Assembly (NCBI RefSeq): GCF_000091305.1
Contig: NC_013929.1
Coordinates: 6,200,001-6,264,000, forward strand
Reading direction: 5' to 3'
DNA length: 64,000 bases
Origin: Streptomyces scabiei 87.22
GTDB lineage: Bacteria > Actinomycetota > Actinomycetes > Streptomycetales > Streptomycetaceae
Made by a program: the position numbers and the translations under genes
Shown here: piece after piece, positions 25,842 through 34,397 of the stretch
How positions within the stretch are numbered: the first letter of the stretch is position 1
Layout: each line of letters starts with the position of its first letter
Notes under the pieces: model-generated
Database searches by the model: none
Seen by the model: only the letters and a program-made list of their open reading frames with translations
Told to the model about the DNA's origin: nothing

Positions 25842-28195
25842 TGACCCGCTCCCAGCGCGGCGGCACGCCTTCGCGTGCCGCCGCCCAAGGCCGTACCCGC
25901 GCACCGCGGGCACGAGCACCGCAGGCCCCCGAGAGCGGGGCGGCCGACGCCCCGGCCGGCGACAACCCCGACAGCCCGAGCCCCGGCCCGAGTTCCGGCA
26001 GGAGCCCGCGCAAGCGGGGGCGCAAGCGTTCCGGGCGTCGCGTGCCGCTGCGCTATCTGCTGCCCTGTGTCCTGCTCCTCGCCCTGATGGCCATGCTGAT
26101 GCTGCGCGGGTACGTGCACAGCGAGATCCTCGCGGACCACCGGGTCGGGCCGCCCGTGGCGAACGACCGGGTCCCGAAGGAGATACTCGGGGGCGGGCCC
26201 GTGATCGACACCCGTTCGGGCCGCGGGACCAGCCTCGACATCCCGGATCACGAGCTGGTCCTGACCTTCGACGACGGACCCGACCCCACGTGGACCCCCA
26301 AGGTCCTCGACATGCTGAGGAAGCACGACGCCAAGGCCGTCTTCTTCATCACCGGCACGATGGCCTCGCGCTACCCCGACCTGGTGCGGCGGATGGTCGA
26401 CGAGGGCCACGAGATCGGGCTGCACACCTTCAACCACCCCGACCTCTCGCTCCAGAGCAAGGACCGCATCGACTGGGAGCTGTCCCAGAACCAGCTCGCG
26501 CTCGCGGGCGCCGCGGGCATCCGCACCTCGCTGTTCCGGCCGCCGTACTCCTCGTTCTCGGACCAGATGGACAACCGGACCTGGCCGGTCACCGAGTACA
26601 TCGGCAGCCGCGGCTACATCACCGTCGTCAGCGACACCGACAGCCAGGACTGGGCCCGGCCCGGCGTCGACGAGATCATCCGCCGGGCCACGCCCGAGCG
26701 CCCCGGTGACGGGCACATCGTGCTGATGCACGACGCCGGCGGCGACCGTTCGCAGACCGTCGCCGCGCTGGACCGCTACATCGGCGGACTCCAGGCCGAG
26801 GGCTACACGTTCGACACCCTCACCGGCGCGCTGGACGCCCCCAGCGCGCACACCCCGGTCACCGGCCTCGGCCTGGTGAAGGGCAAGGTCTGGGTGACGC
26901 TGGTGCAGGTCTCGGAGCGGACGACCGGCGTCCTCGTGGTCGCCCTCGCGGTCGTCGGCGTCCTGGTCCTCGCCCGCTTCGGCCTGATGCTGATCCTGTC
27001 GGTCGCGCACGCCCGCAAGGTCAGGCGCCGCGGCTTCCGCTGGGGTCCGGACGGACCCGTGACCGAGCCGGTGTCGGTGCTCGTCCCGGCGTACAACGAG
27101 GCCAAGTGCATCGAGAAGACGGTCCGTTCGCTGGTGGCGAGCGACCACCCCATCGAGGTGCTGGTCATCGACGACGGCTCCAGCGACGGCACGGCCGGCA
27201 TCGTCGAGGAACTGGGCAAGGACCTGCCGGGCGTCCGTGTCGTGCGGCAGCTCAACGCGGGCAAGCCGGCCGCCCTCAACCGGGGTATCGCCAACGCCCG
27301 GCACGAGATCATCGTGATGATGGACGGCGACACGGTCTTCGAGCAGTCCACCGTCCGTGAGCTGGTCCAGCCGTTCGCCGACCCGAGGGTCGGCGCGGTC
27401 GCGGGCAACGCCAAGGTCGGCAACCGCGACACCATGATCGGCGCCTGGCAGCACATCGAGTACGTGATGGGCTTCAACCTCGACCGCCGGATGTACGACG
27501 TCCTGCGCTGCATGCCGACGATCCCCGGCGCGGTCGGGGCGTTCCGGCGCACGGCCCTCGACCGCGTCGGCGGCATGAGCGAGGACACCCTCGCCGAGGA
27601 CACCGACATCACCATGGCCATGCACCGCGACGGCTGGCACGTCGTGTACGCCGAGAACGCGCGCGCCTGGACCGAGGCCCCCGAATCCGTCCAGCAGCTG
27701 TGGTCGCAGCGCTACCGCTGGTCGTACGGCACGATGCAGGCGATCTGGAAGCACCGCGGCTCCCTCTTCGACCGGGGGCCCTCGGGCCGCTTCGGCCGCG
27801 TGGGCCTGCCGTTGGTCTCCCTCTTCATGGTCGTGGCCCCCCTGCTGGCCCCGCTCATCGACGTCTTCCTGCTCTACGGGCTGGTCTTCGGGCCCACGCA
27901 GAAGACGATCGGTGCCTGGCTGGGCGTCCTGGCGGTCCAGGTGGTGTGCGCCGCGCTGGCGTTCCGCCTCGACAAGGAGCGCATGACCCATCTGATCTCG
28001 CTCCCGCTCCAGCAGATCCTCTACCGCCAGCTCATGTACGTCGTGCTGCTGCAGTCGTGGATCACGGCCCTGACCGGCGGCCGGCTGCGCTGGCAGAAGC
28101 TGCGGCGGACCGGGGCCGTGGGGCTGCCGGGCGCGCCGGAACAGGCGGCCGCCGTGCCGCGGCAGCCGTCGGAGGAACGGAGGCCGGTCGGATGA
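25841..28195 (+). CDS. matB: Bifunctional polysaccharide deacetylase / PgaC-type synthase, MatB-like
   Basis: A 784-residue membrane enzyme. A cytoplasmic Arg-rich start and one helix (about 68-90) precede an extracellular NodB deacetylase domain (about 138-330) with TFDDGPDPTWTP, HTFNHPDL and FRPPYSSF. After another helix comes a processive GT2 domain (about 405-640) with VLVPAYNEAKC, VIDDGSSDGT, MMDGDT, AEDTDITMAMHR and QRYRWSYGT. Multiple C-terminal helices form the export pore. This pairing makes and partly deacetylates a GlcNAc polymer. It is translationally coupled to the genes before and after it. Confidence 0.85.
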   Translation: MTRSQRGGTPSRAAAQGRTRAPRARAPQAPESGAADAPAGDNPDSPSPGPSSGRSPRKRGRKRSGRRVPLRYLLPCVLLLALMAMLMLRGYVHSEILADHRVGPPVANDRVPKEILGGGPVIDTRSGRGTSLDIPDHELVLTFDDGPDPTWTPKVLDMLRKHDAKAVFFITGTMASRYPDLVRRMVDEGHEIGLHTFNHPDLSLQSKDRIDWELSQNQLALAGAAGIRTSLFRPPYSSFSDQMDNRTWPVTEYIGSRGYITVVSDTDSQDWARPGVDEIIRRATPERPGDGHIVLMHDAGGDRSQTVAALDRYIGGLQAEGYTFDTLTGALDAPSAHTPVTGLGLVKGKVWVTLVQVSERTTGVLVVALAVVGVLVLARFGLMLILSVAHARKVRRRGFRWGPDGPVTEPVSVLVPAYNEAKCIEKTVRSLVASDHPIEVLVIDDGSSDGTAGIVEELGKDLPGVRVVRQLNAGKPAALNRGIANARHEIIVMMDGDTVFEQSTVRELVQPFADPRVGAVAGNAKVGNRDTMIGAWQHIEYVMGFNLDRRMYDVLRCMPTIPGAVGAFRRTALDRVGGMSEDTLAEDTDITMAMHRDGWHVVYAENARAWTEAPESVQQLWSQRYRWSYGTMQAIWKHRGSLFDRGPSGRFGRVGLPLVSLFMVVAPLLAPLIDVFLLYGLVFGPTQKTIGAWLGVLAVQVVCAALAFRLDKERMTHLISLPLQQILYRQLMYVVLLQSWITALTGGRLRWQKLRRTGAVGLPGAPEQAAAVPRQPSEERRPVG

Positions 28196-29373
28196 GCACC
28201 CTCACCCGGGACTCGGCGCCGCAGACCCCGGCCGCCCCGCCCGCCTCCGGCCGGGACCGTTACTTCGACCTGCTGCGGGCCCTCGCCATCTTCCGCGTGG
28301 TCCTCTACCACCTCGCCGGCTGGAGCTGGCTGCCGCTCGTCTTCCCCTCCATGGGCGTGATGTTCGCGCTCGCCGGGAACCTGATGGCGCGCTCGCTGAA
28401 GCGCCCCGCCCTGGGGGTCGTCAGGGGCCGGCTCCGCCGACTGCTGCCCCCGGTGTGGCTGTTGGGCGTCGTCGGCGTGACGGGCATGGTGGCCCAGGGC
28501 TGGGCGCCCGACCCGTACTGGCATCCCCTGTGGTGGTGGTTCCACCTCGCGTTCTGGATCCTCCCGGTCAGCGAGCCGCCGTACGCCGACGGCCTGCCCG
28601 GGGTGCACGGCTTCATCGGCGCCGACTGGGCCGTGGAACTGGCCGGACCCCTCTGGTACGTGCGCACCTACATCTGGTACGTCGTCCTCTCCCCGGTGCT
28701 GCTGCGCGCGCTGCGCCGGATGCCGGTGGTGACGGTCCTCGCGCCGCTCGCCCTGGCGGCCCTGCTGGAGCTGGGCTGGCTGGTCGTCCCCGGGGAGCGG
28801 CTCGCCTCGGGCTTCACGGACTTCACCACCTTCGGCGCCTGCTGGCTCCTCGGCATGGCCCACCAGGAGGGCATCCTCAGGCGCCTGCCGAGGTACGTGG
28901 TGCCGTCCGTGGCCCCGGCACTCGCCCTGGCCGGTCTCTGGTTCGCGTTCGGCGGCGACTACGGCCAGGGCCACGACCTGGACGACATGCCGTTCGCCCA
29001 GTCGCTGTGGTCCGTCGCCGCGGTGGCGCTGCTGCTGCACCTGAGCCCGTCGTGGTCGCAGTGGCCGCCGCGGCTGCGCCGCTGGGACGGGGTGATCACC
29101 TTCCTCAACTCCCGCGCGGTGACGATCTATCTCTGGCACACCACCTGCATCATGATCGCCTCGACCCAGTGGGACCGGCTGTGGGACGTGGTGTTCCTCG
29201 AACAGCACGCCCCCTGGCTGCTGGAGAGCGTCTGGCCCGTGCTGGCGCTGACCTGGCTGCTGGTCGTCGGCTGCGTGGTCGCGTTCGGCTGGGCGGAGGA
29301 TCTCGCGGCCCGGCGCAGGCCGCGGTTGTGGCCGCGGAGTGGGGATGCCGGGAGGGCCGCGAGCAGGTCCTGA
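28192..29373 (+). CDS. Membrane-bound acyltransferase (acyltransferase 3 family)
   Basis: A 393-residue integral membrane protein with about ten hydrophobic segments. It begins with the acyltransferase-3 signature RDRYFDLLRALAIFRVVLYH, which includes the conserved Arg and His. A later segment (INSRAVTIYLWHTTC-like) also fits the family. It overlaps the stop of the synthase gene by 4 bases (ATGA), so it belongs to the same operon and probably adds acetyl or other acyl groups to the exported polymer (inference). Confidence 0.85.
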   Translation: MSTLTRDSAPQTPAAPPASGRDRYFDLLRALAIFRVVLYHLAGWSWLPLVFPSMGVMFALAGNLMARSLKRPALGVVRGRLRRLLPPVWLLGVVGVTGMVAQGWAPDPYWHPLWWWFHLAFWILPVSEPPYADGLPGVHGFIGADWAVELAGPLWYVRTYIWYVVLSPVLLRALRRMPVVTVLAPLALAALLELGWLVVPGERLASGFTDFTTFGACWLLGMAHQEGILRRLPRYVVPSVAPALALAGLWFAFGGDYGQGHDLDDMPFAQSLWSVAAVALLLHLSPSWSQWPPRLRRWDGVITFLNSRAVTIYLWHTTCIMIASTQWDRLWDVVFLEQHAPWLLESVWPVLALTWLLVVGCVVAFGWAEDLAARRRPRLWPRSGDAGRAASRS

Positions 29374-29537
29374 CAGGGGCAGCCGGTTACGTGTGCTCAG
29401 TCATGTATTGACCCGGTAACCAACCGGGATACGTACTTGCGTGCGACTGAGCGGGTGGTGGATGTTGGGCTCGCTGGAGGCAGGTGTTCCACGCACGTCG
29501 TGCCTCGCCGAAGCGACTCAAGGAGTGACACCCGCCG

Positions 29538-30344
29538 ATGACTCAGCCTCCCGGCCCGCCGTACGACGGGTACGGCACGCAGCCGCCCCAGCAGCCGTAC
29601 CCGGGTCCGTACACGCCCCCGGGCCAGGCCCCCGGCCAGCCGCCGAACCCGTACGCGACGGTTCCGCAGCAGCCGTACGGGGGTGGCGGGCAGCAGCCGT
29701 ACGGGCCGCCCGGCGCACCGGGGGCACCGAACTACGGTCCGCAGTACGGGGGTTACCCGCCGCCGCCCCCGCCGTCCGGGGGTGGCGGCAAGGTCGCGCT
29801 GATCATCGTGGCCGCCGTGGCGGCGCTCGCGGTGATCGGCGGCGGCGTCTTCCTCCTCGCCGGTGACGGGGACGACACCGACACGGCCCGGCCCGGGCGG
29901 AGCACGTCGGCGTCGGCGTCCGAGAGCCCGGAGGAGTCGGAGGAGCCCACCGACGAGGCCACGGAGGAGGCCACCGGCACGCCCGACGGCGGTCTGGACG
30001 ACGGAGGTTCCTCCACCGCGCCGGCCAAGGGCGTCGAGGGCCAGTGGCAGGACGACGAGGCCCGCACCCTGACCATCGGCGCCGAGCAGACGGCCGGCGA
30101 GACCAAGGGCCAGCACCCGCTGTCCTACATCGACATGGTCGGCGGCAAGGGCATCATGACCGGCGTCGGCAAGTACCGCGACGACAACAACTTCCGTATC
30201 GCCCTCACGCCCATGGCCTCGAAGAACATCAACGACGACGACGTCACCTTCGCCACGGTCCGCCGCTCCGGCGACGACGTGGTCATCACCTGGGAGGCCG
30301 GGGGCACGGACACGCTCAGCTATGTGGGCGAGGCGACGGGCTGA
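29538..30344 (+). CDS. Pro/Gly/Tyr-rich single-pass membrane protein
   Basis: A 268-residue protein of unknown function. The cytoplasmic N-terminus (1-80) is a PYGG/QQPY-type Pro-Gln-Gly-Tyr stretch. One membrane helix follows (KVALIIVAAVAALAVIGGGV), then an acidic Ser/Glu linker and a C-terminal domain of about 100 residues beginning VEGQWQDDEARTLTIG. That domain looks like a small beta-rich external domain. This plan is common in actinobacterial envelope proteins. The promoter lies in the 164-base gap after the acyltransferase. Confidence 0.8.
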   Translation: MTQPPGPPYDGYGTQPPQQPYPGPYTPPGQAPGQPPNPYATVPQQPYGGGGQQPYGPPGAPGAPNYGPQYGGYPPPPPPSGGGGKVALIIVAAVAALAVIGGGVFLLAGDGDDTDTARPGRSTSASASESPEESEEPTDEATEEATGTPDGGLDDGGSSTAPAKGVEGQWQDDEARTLTIGAEQTAGETKGQHPLSYIDMVGGKGIMTGVGKYRDDNNFRIALTPMASKNINDDDVTFATVRRSGDDVVITWEAGGTDTLSYVGEATG

Positions 30345-30502
30345 CCACGGGCAGGACGCGGAGCCCGGCGACGTGGACGCCGTCGGGCACCGCCCCCGCG
30401 GATCGCCGGGCGGCGACCCCCGAGGCCGCGCGGGACCGGCGGCAACCCGGGGCCGGGGCGGCGGCGACTGAGGGGAAGGGAGAGGCGGGGGAGCGTCCAC
30501 AC

Positions 30503-31072
30503 ATGAAGAGCGATGCCGAACACATCCACGCGTTCGCGGCCTGGATCGAAGGGGTGATGCGGGCGCACGGATACGACATCGACGGCCCGCGCGGCGGCGG
30601 CAGGACCAGGCTCGCCGAGGACGCGGGGGTGCACCGGGCGGCCATCACCCGGCTGCTGCAGCGCCGGAGCATGCCGGACCTGGAGACGATGCGGGGCCTG
30701 TCCCGGGCGCTTGGCGTCCCGGTCCGCGACCTCCTGATCCGCTCGGGCAAGCTCACCGAGCAGGACCTGCCCCGGCCGCCGGCGCCGCCCGGAACCACCA
30801 CGGCCGCCGAAGCCCAGCCGCTCTCCGCCGAGCAGGCGGCGAGGGCGCTCGGTATCCCGGAGCACCTGCGGGCGGCCTTCGTCCGGATCACCGAAGAGCT
30901 CAGACACGGCACGGCCCCCGACTCCACTGTCCCGGACGCGGACGCGGACACGGACGCGGATGCGGATGCGGGCACGGACGCGGATGCGGGCACGGACGCG
31001 GGCATAGGCACGGCCGCGGACACAGGCACGGACGCGGGCACCGGCCCGGACGGGCCGGGCGGCGGCCCCTGA
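30503..31072 (+). CDS. XRE-family DNA-binding regulator with Asp/Ala/Thr repeat tail
   Basis: A 189-residue protein. Residues 10-75 form a Cro/C1-type helix-turn-helix (TRLAEDAGVHRAAITRLLQR, then MRGLSRALGVPVRDLLIRSG). Residues 145-189 are a DADADTDADAGTDA low-complexity tail. The plan is common in Streptomyces but the target is not evident. Start is ATG 30503 with GGGGGAG 11 bases before. It is followed by a strong terminator. Confidence 0.8.
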   Translation: MKSDAEHIHAFAAWIEGVMRAHGYDIDGPRGGGRTRLAEDAGVHRAAITRLLQRRSMPDLETMRGLSRALGVPVRDLLIRSGKLTEQDLPRPPAPPGTTTAAEAQPLSAEQAARALGIPEHLRAAFVRITEELRHGTAPDSTVPDADADTDADADAGTDADAGTDAGIGTAADTGTDAGTGPDGPGGGP

Positions 31073-31108
31073 CCTGCTGAGGCGCCCGACCGTCGCCCTT
31101 CCCTGTGA

Positions 31109-31145
31109 GGGCCGTACACGGCTTCTGCCGTGTACGGCCCTTTTT
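31109..31145 (+). terminator. Strong intrinsic terminator with T-run
   Basis: A perfect 14-bp stem (GGGCCGTACACGGC / GCCGTGTACGGCCC), a TTCT loop and five T residues, 37 bases past the XRE gene stop. This is unusually classical for a high-GC genome. Confidence 0.95.
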
Positions 31146-31173
31146 CGCAGCCGGGCCGGAACGTCGTACGGCG

Positions 31174-31192
31174 TTGCGCACACTGTGCGCAA
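31174..31192. promoter_or_regulatory. 19-base operator-like palindrome before the beta-lactamase-fold gene
   Basis: TTGCGCACACTGTGCGCAA is a perfect dyad around a central C. Related half-sites follow within 45 bases: GTACAGTG and GCACAGTGTGCG. They lie 100 bases before the hydrolase start, where a promoter is expected, and suggest a dimeric repressor that binds several sites. No regulator gene is adjacent on the downstream side; the XRE gene just upstream is a candidate. Confidence 0.5.
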
Positions 31193-31291
31193 TGCGTACA
31201 GTGTTCCTTGTCGCCGCACAGTGTGCGACGGCGGCTCCACCACCCTCGTCCGGCCATCGGCATCACGCCTCCGACACCCGAAGGACCCGCC

Positions 31292-32665
31292 ATGACCCAG
31301 CGCCCCGCCCTCGACCTCGCCCACTGGCAGCAGCGCCTCGACACCCTCCGCGCCGCTCACGGAGTACCCGGCGCGACGCTCGCCTTCCTCGCCCACGGCG
31401 AGATCCACGAACTGGCGAGCGGTGTGCTCAGCACGGCGACCGGCGTCGAGGCGACGACCGACTCCGTCTTCCAGCTCGGCTCGATCGCGAAGGTCTACAC
31501 GGCCGCCCTCGTCATGCAGCTGGTGGAGTCCGGCGAACTCGACCTGGACGTCCCGGTGGTGAAGGTGCTGCCGGAGTTCGCGACCGTCGACCCGGCCGCC
31601 ACCGAGGTCATCACCCCCCGCATGCTGCTCTCCCACACCAGTGGCCTGACGTGCGACTTCCACATCGACACGGGGCGCGGCGACGACGCGATCGCCCGGT
31701 ACGTCGAGGCCGCGAAGGGCGTGGCGATGGACTGCCCGCCGGGTACGGCGGTGTCGTACAGCGGGATCGGGTACGTCGTGCTCGGCCGGATCGTCGAGGT
31801 GCTGACCGGGCTGACCTGGGACCAGGCGCTCAGGGAGCGGGTGTTCGCGCCGCTCGGACTGGCGCACACCATGACCCTGCCGGAGGAGGCGCTGCCGTTC
31901 CGCGTCGCCATGGGACACATGGCGGGGGAGGACGGAACACAGACCCCGGCCCCCGCCTGGGACCTGATGCCGCGCGCGGCCGGCCCGGGCGCCAGGGTGC
32001 TCGCCACCGCCGGTGACGTGGTCCGGTACGCGAAGGCCCACCTCGACGGCGGCGCCGGCATCCTGCGCCCCGAGACCGTGTCGGCGATGCAGGCACGCGA
32101 GACCGACGTGCCCGACAAGTGGACGGTGAGCGCCGACGGCTGGGGGCTCGGCTGGACCCTGTACGACTGGGACGGCGTCCCGGGCCACGGGCACGACGGC
32201 GCCGCGACCGGTCAGTACGCCTTCCTCCGCGTCGCGCCGACGAAGGGCGTCGCCGTCGCCCTGCTCACCAACGGCGGCGCCTCCCGCCTCCTCTACGCCG
32301 ATCTGCTGCGCGAGCTGATGGCGGAGCCGGCCGGCGTCACGATGCCCGCGCCGTTCGCCCCCGCCGCCGAGCCGCCCGCCGTCGACATCACGCCCTGGAC
32401 CGGTACGTACAAGAGGGAGGGAGTCGTCATCACGATCGGCGAGAGGAACGGCACACCGCACCTCACGTACGCCTTCGTCGACGGGATGGTGGGCTACTCG
32501 CCGGACCTGGAGATGGACCTCGTCCCCCTGTCGGAGACGGTGTTCGCCGGTGCGGGCGGCGGCTCCTCGTTCGCGGAGGACTGGATGCCTGTGGTCTTCG
32601 CCACGCTGAGCGACGGCACCCGGTGCGCCTACATTGGCATGAGGGCCGCGCCGAAGGTGGCATGA
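31292..32665 (+). CDS. Serine hydrolase of the beta-lactamase / PBP-like fold (class C type)
   Basis: A 457-residue protein with the SxxK nucleophile in QLGSIAKVYTA and the class C region ending in GHGHDGAATG, an HDG variant of the KTG box. The second motif reads YSGIGY, where Y-x-N is usual, so the Asn is Gly. A C-terminal lipocalin-like or small beta domain follows (about 370-457). No signal peptide is seen, so it is probably cytoplasmic and an esterase or D-aminopeptidase relative, not a secreted lactamase. Start is ATG 31292. Confidence 0.8.
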   Translation: MTQRPALDLAHWQQRLDTLRAAHGVPGATLAFLAHGEIHELASGVLSTATGVEATTDSVFQLGSIAKVYTAALVMQLVESGELDLDVPVVKVLPEFATVDPAATEVITPRMLLSHTSGLTCDFHIDTGRGDDAIARYVEAAKGVAMDCPPGTAVSYSGIGYVVLGRIVEVLTGLTWDQALRERVFAPLGLAHTMTLPEEALPFRVAMGHMAGEDGTQTPAPAWDLMPRAAGPGARVLATAGDVVRYAKAHLDGGAGILRPETVSAMQARETDVPDKWTVSADGWGLGWTLYDWDGVPGHGHDGAATGQYAFLRVAPTKGVAVALLTNGGASRLLYADLLRELMAEPAGVTMPAPFAPAAEPPAVDITPWTGTYKREGVVITIGERNGTPHLTYAFVDGMVGYSPDLEMDLVPLSETVFAGAGGGSSFAEDWMPVVFATLSDGTRCAYIGMRAAPKVA

Positions 32666-32846
32666 CCACCGGGTATGACGCCCCGCTCACCGATTCCTCA
32701 CCGGCAGGTCCGCGCATCCGTGAGAGCGAAGTTCCCTTCCGGTCACCCGGTGCCACAGAACAGGAAACGCGCTCTCCCTACCTTCGGGACTCATCACCCC
32801 TCATCCCCGCATCGCAACACCTGAGCCCGGAGAACGTGGAGGCGTC

Positions 32847-34229
32847 ATGACAGCCCCGAGCACTGCCCCCGCATCGAGCAGGGGAGGCCGCTGGATCCAG
32901 CACTGGGATCCCGAGAACGAGGCCTTCTGGAACGAGACCGGCGAGAAGGTCGCCCGTCGCAACCTGATCTTCTCGGTGCTGTCGGAGCACATCGGCTTCT
33001 CCGTCTGGACCGTGTGGTCGGTGATGGTGCTGTTCATGGGCCCGGAGTACGGGCTCACCCCGGCCGACAAGTTCTTCATCGTCTCGATGGCCACGCTGGT
33101 CGGCGCGATCGTCCGCATCCCGTACACCTTCGCGGTGGCCCTCTTCGGCGGCCGCAACTGGACGGTCGTCTCCGCGAGCCTGCTGCTCATCCCGACGGTG
33201 GCGGCCTTCCTCGTGATGGAGCCGGGGACCTCGTTCAACACGTTCCTGCTCTGCGCGATGCTGGCCGGTATCGGCGGCGGCAACTTCGCCTCCTCCATGA
33301 CCAACATCAACGCCTTCTTCCCGCTGCGGAAGAAGGGCTGGGCACTCGGCCTCAACGCGGGCGGCGGCAACATCGGCGTCCCGGTCGTGCAGCTCATCGG
33401 TCTCGCCGTCATCGGCGCCTCCGGCGGTCCCCGCGTCCTCCTGGGGATCTACATCCCGCTCATCGTGATCGCCGCCGCCCTGGCCTGGATCAAGATGGAC
33501 AACATCGCGTCGCTGAAGAACGACACCGGCGCGGCCAAGGACGCCGTCAAGGACGCCCACACCTGGATCATGTCCTTCCTCTACATCGGCACCTTCGGCT
33601 CCTTCATCGGCTACAGCTTCGCCTTCGGCCTGGTCCTGCAGACCCAGTTCGGCCGTACGCCCCTGGAGTCCGCGTACGTCACCTTCATCGGCCCCCTGCT
33701 CGGCTCGCTGATCCGCCCCGTCGGCGGCGCGCTCGCCGACAAGTACGGCGGCGCCAAGATCACCCTGTGGAACTACGTCGCCATGGCCGGCGCCACCGGG
33801 ATCATCGTCATCGCCTCCATGCAGAAGTCGCTCCCGCTGTTCACCGGCGCCTTCATCGTGCTCTTCGTCCTCAGCGGCCTCGGCAACGGCTCCACCTTCA
33901 AGATGATCCCGGGCATCTTCCAGGCCAAGGCCCTCGCCAAGGGGCTGGACGGCGAGGAGGCCGCGGCCTACGGACGCCGCCTCTCCGGTGCCTCCATGGG
34001 CATCATCGGCGCGGTGGGCGCGCTCGGCGGCCTCGGCATCAACCTGGCCTTCCGCCAGTCCTTCCTCACCGTCGGCTCCGGCACCGGAGCCTTCGTCTCC
34101 TTCCTCGCCTTCTACGGCCTCTGCTTCGCGGTGACCTGGGCCGTATACCTTCGCCGCCCGGCCTCGAACGTCTCTGCGGCGACGACCGCCACGGAAGCGA
34201 AGCCGCAGCTCAGCTATGCCGAGGTGTGA
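32847..34229 (+). CDS. narK: Nitrate/nitrite transporter of the NarK family
   Basis: A 460-residue major-facilitator transporter with about 12 membrane helices. It has the nitrate-porter signatures GIGGGNFASSMTNINAFFP and NAGGGNIGVPVVQL. It moves nitrate in and/or nitrite out across the cytoplasmic membrane. The HemD/winged-helix regulator follows on the same strand after a terminator, a pairing also known in mycobacteria. A 181-base leader precedes it. Direction of transport cannot be told from sequence. Confidence 0.9.
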   Translation: MTAPSTAPASSRGGRWIQHWDPENEAFWNETGEKVARRNLIFSVLSEHIGFSVWTVWSVMVLFMGPEYGLTPADKFFIVSMATLVGAIVRIPYTFAVALFGGRNWTVVSASLLLIPTVAAFLVMEPGTSFNTFLLCAMLAGIGGGNFASSMTNINAFFPLRKKGWALGLNAGGGNIGVPVVQLIGLAVIGASGGPRVLLGIYIPLIVIAAALAWIKMDNIASLKNDTGAAKDAVKDAHTWIMSFLYIGTFGSFIGYSFAFGLVLQTQFGRTPLESAYVTFIGPLLGSLIRPVGGALADKYGGAKITLWNYVAMAGATGIIVIASMQKSLPLFTGAFIVLFVLSGLGNGSTFKMIPGIFQAKALAKGLDGEEAAAYGRRLSGASMGIIGAVGALGGLGINLAFRQSFLTVGSGTGAFVSFLAFYGLCFAVTWAVYLRRPASNVSAATTATEAKPQLSYAEV

Positions 34230-34282
34230 CATCACCCATGGCCTGACACGTGTGACGTAACACCAGCGACATCAACCCGAAC

Positions 34283-34312
34283 CGAGCCTGTCACGCACCG
34301 TTGACAGGCTCG
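34283..34312 (+). terminator. Terminator after narK
   Basis: A perfect 11-bp stem (CGAGCCTGTCA / TGACAGGCTCG) with an 8-base loop, 54 bases past narK and before the regulator gene. Confidence 0.85.
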
Positions 34313-34397
34313 TTCGGCATGCGGGTGCGTCGATCGGCGCACCCGCACGCAACAGAGCTTCGACTGAGTGCAACGACTCGACTGCGGGACGAGAGCC

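Noticed and set aside
25205-27991. Long minus-strand open frame antisense to matA/matB
   Set aside because: Shadow of the coding strand; matB motifs are unambiguous on the plus strand.
32740-32800. GlnR box before narK
   Set aside because: GTCAC and GAAAC elements occur (GTCACCCGGTGCC, CAGGAAACG) but their spacing does not match the usual GTNAC-n6-GAAAC arrangement.
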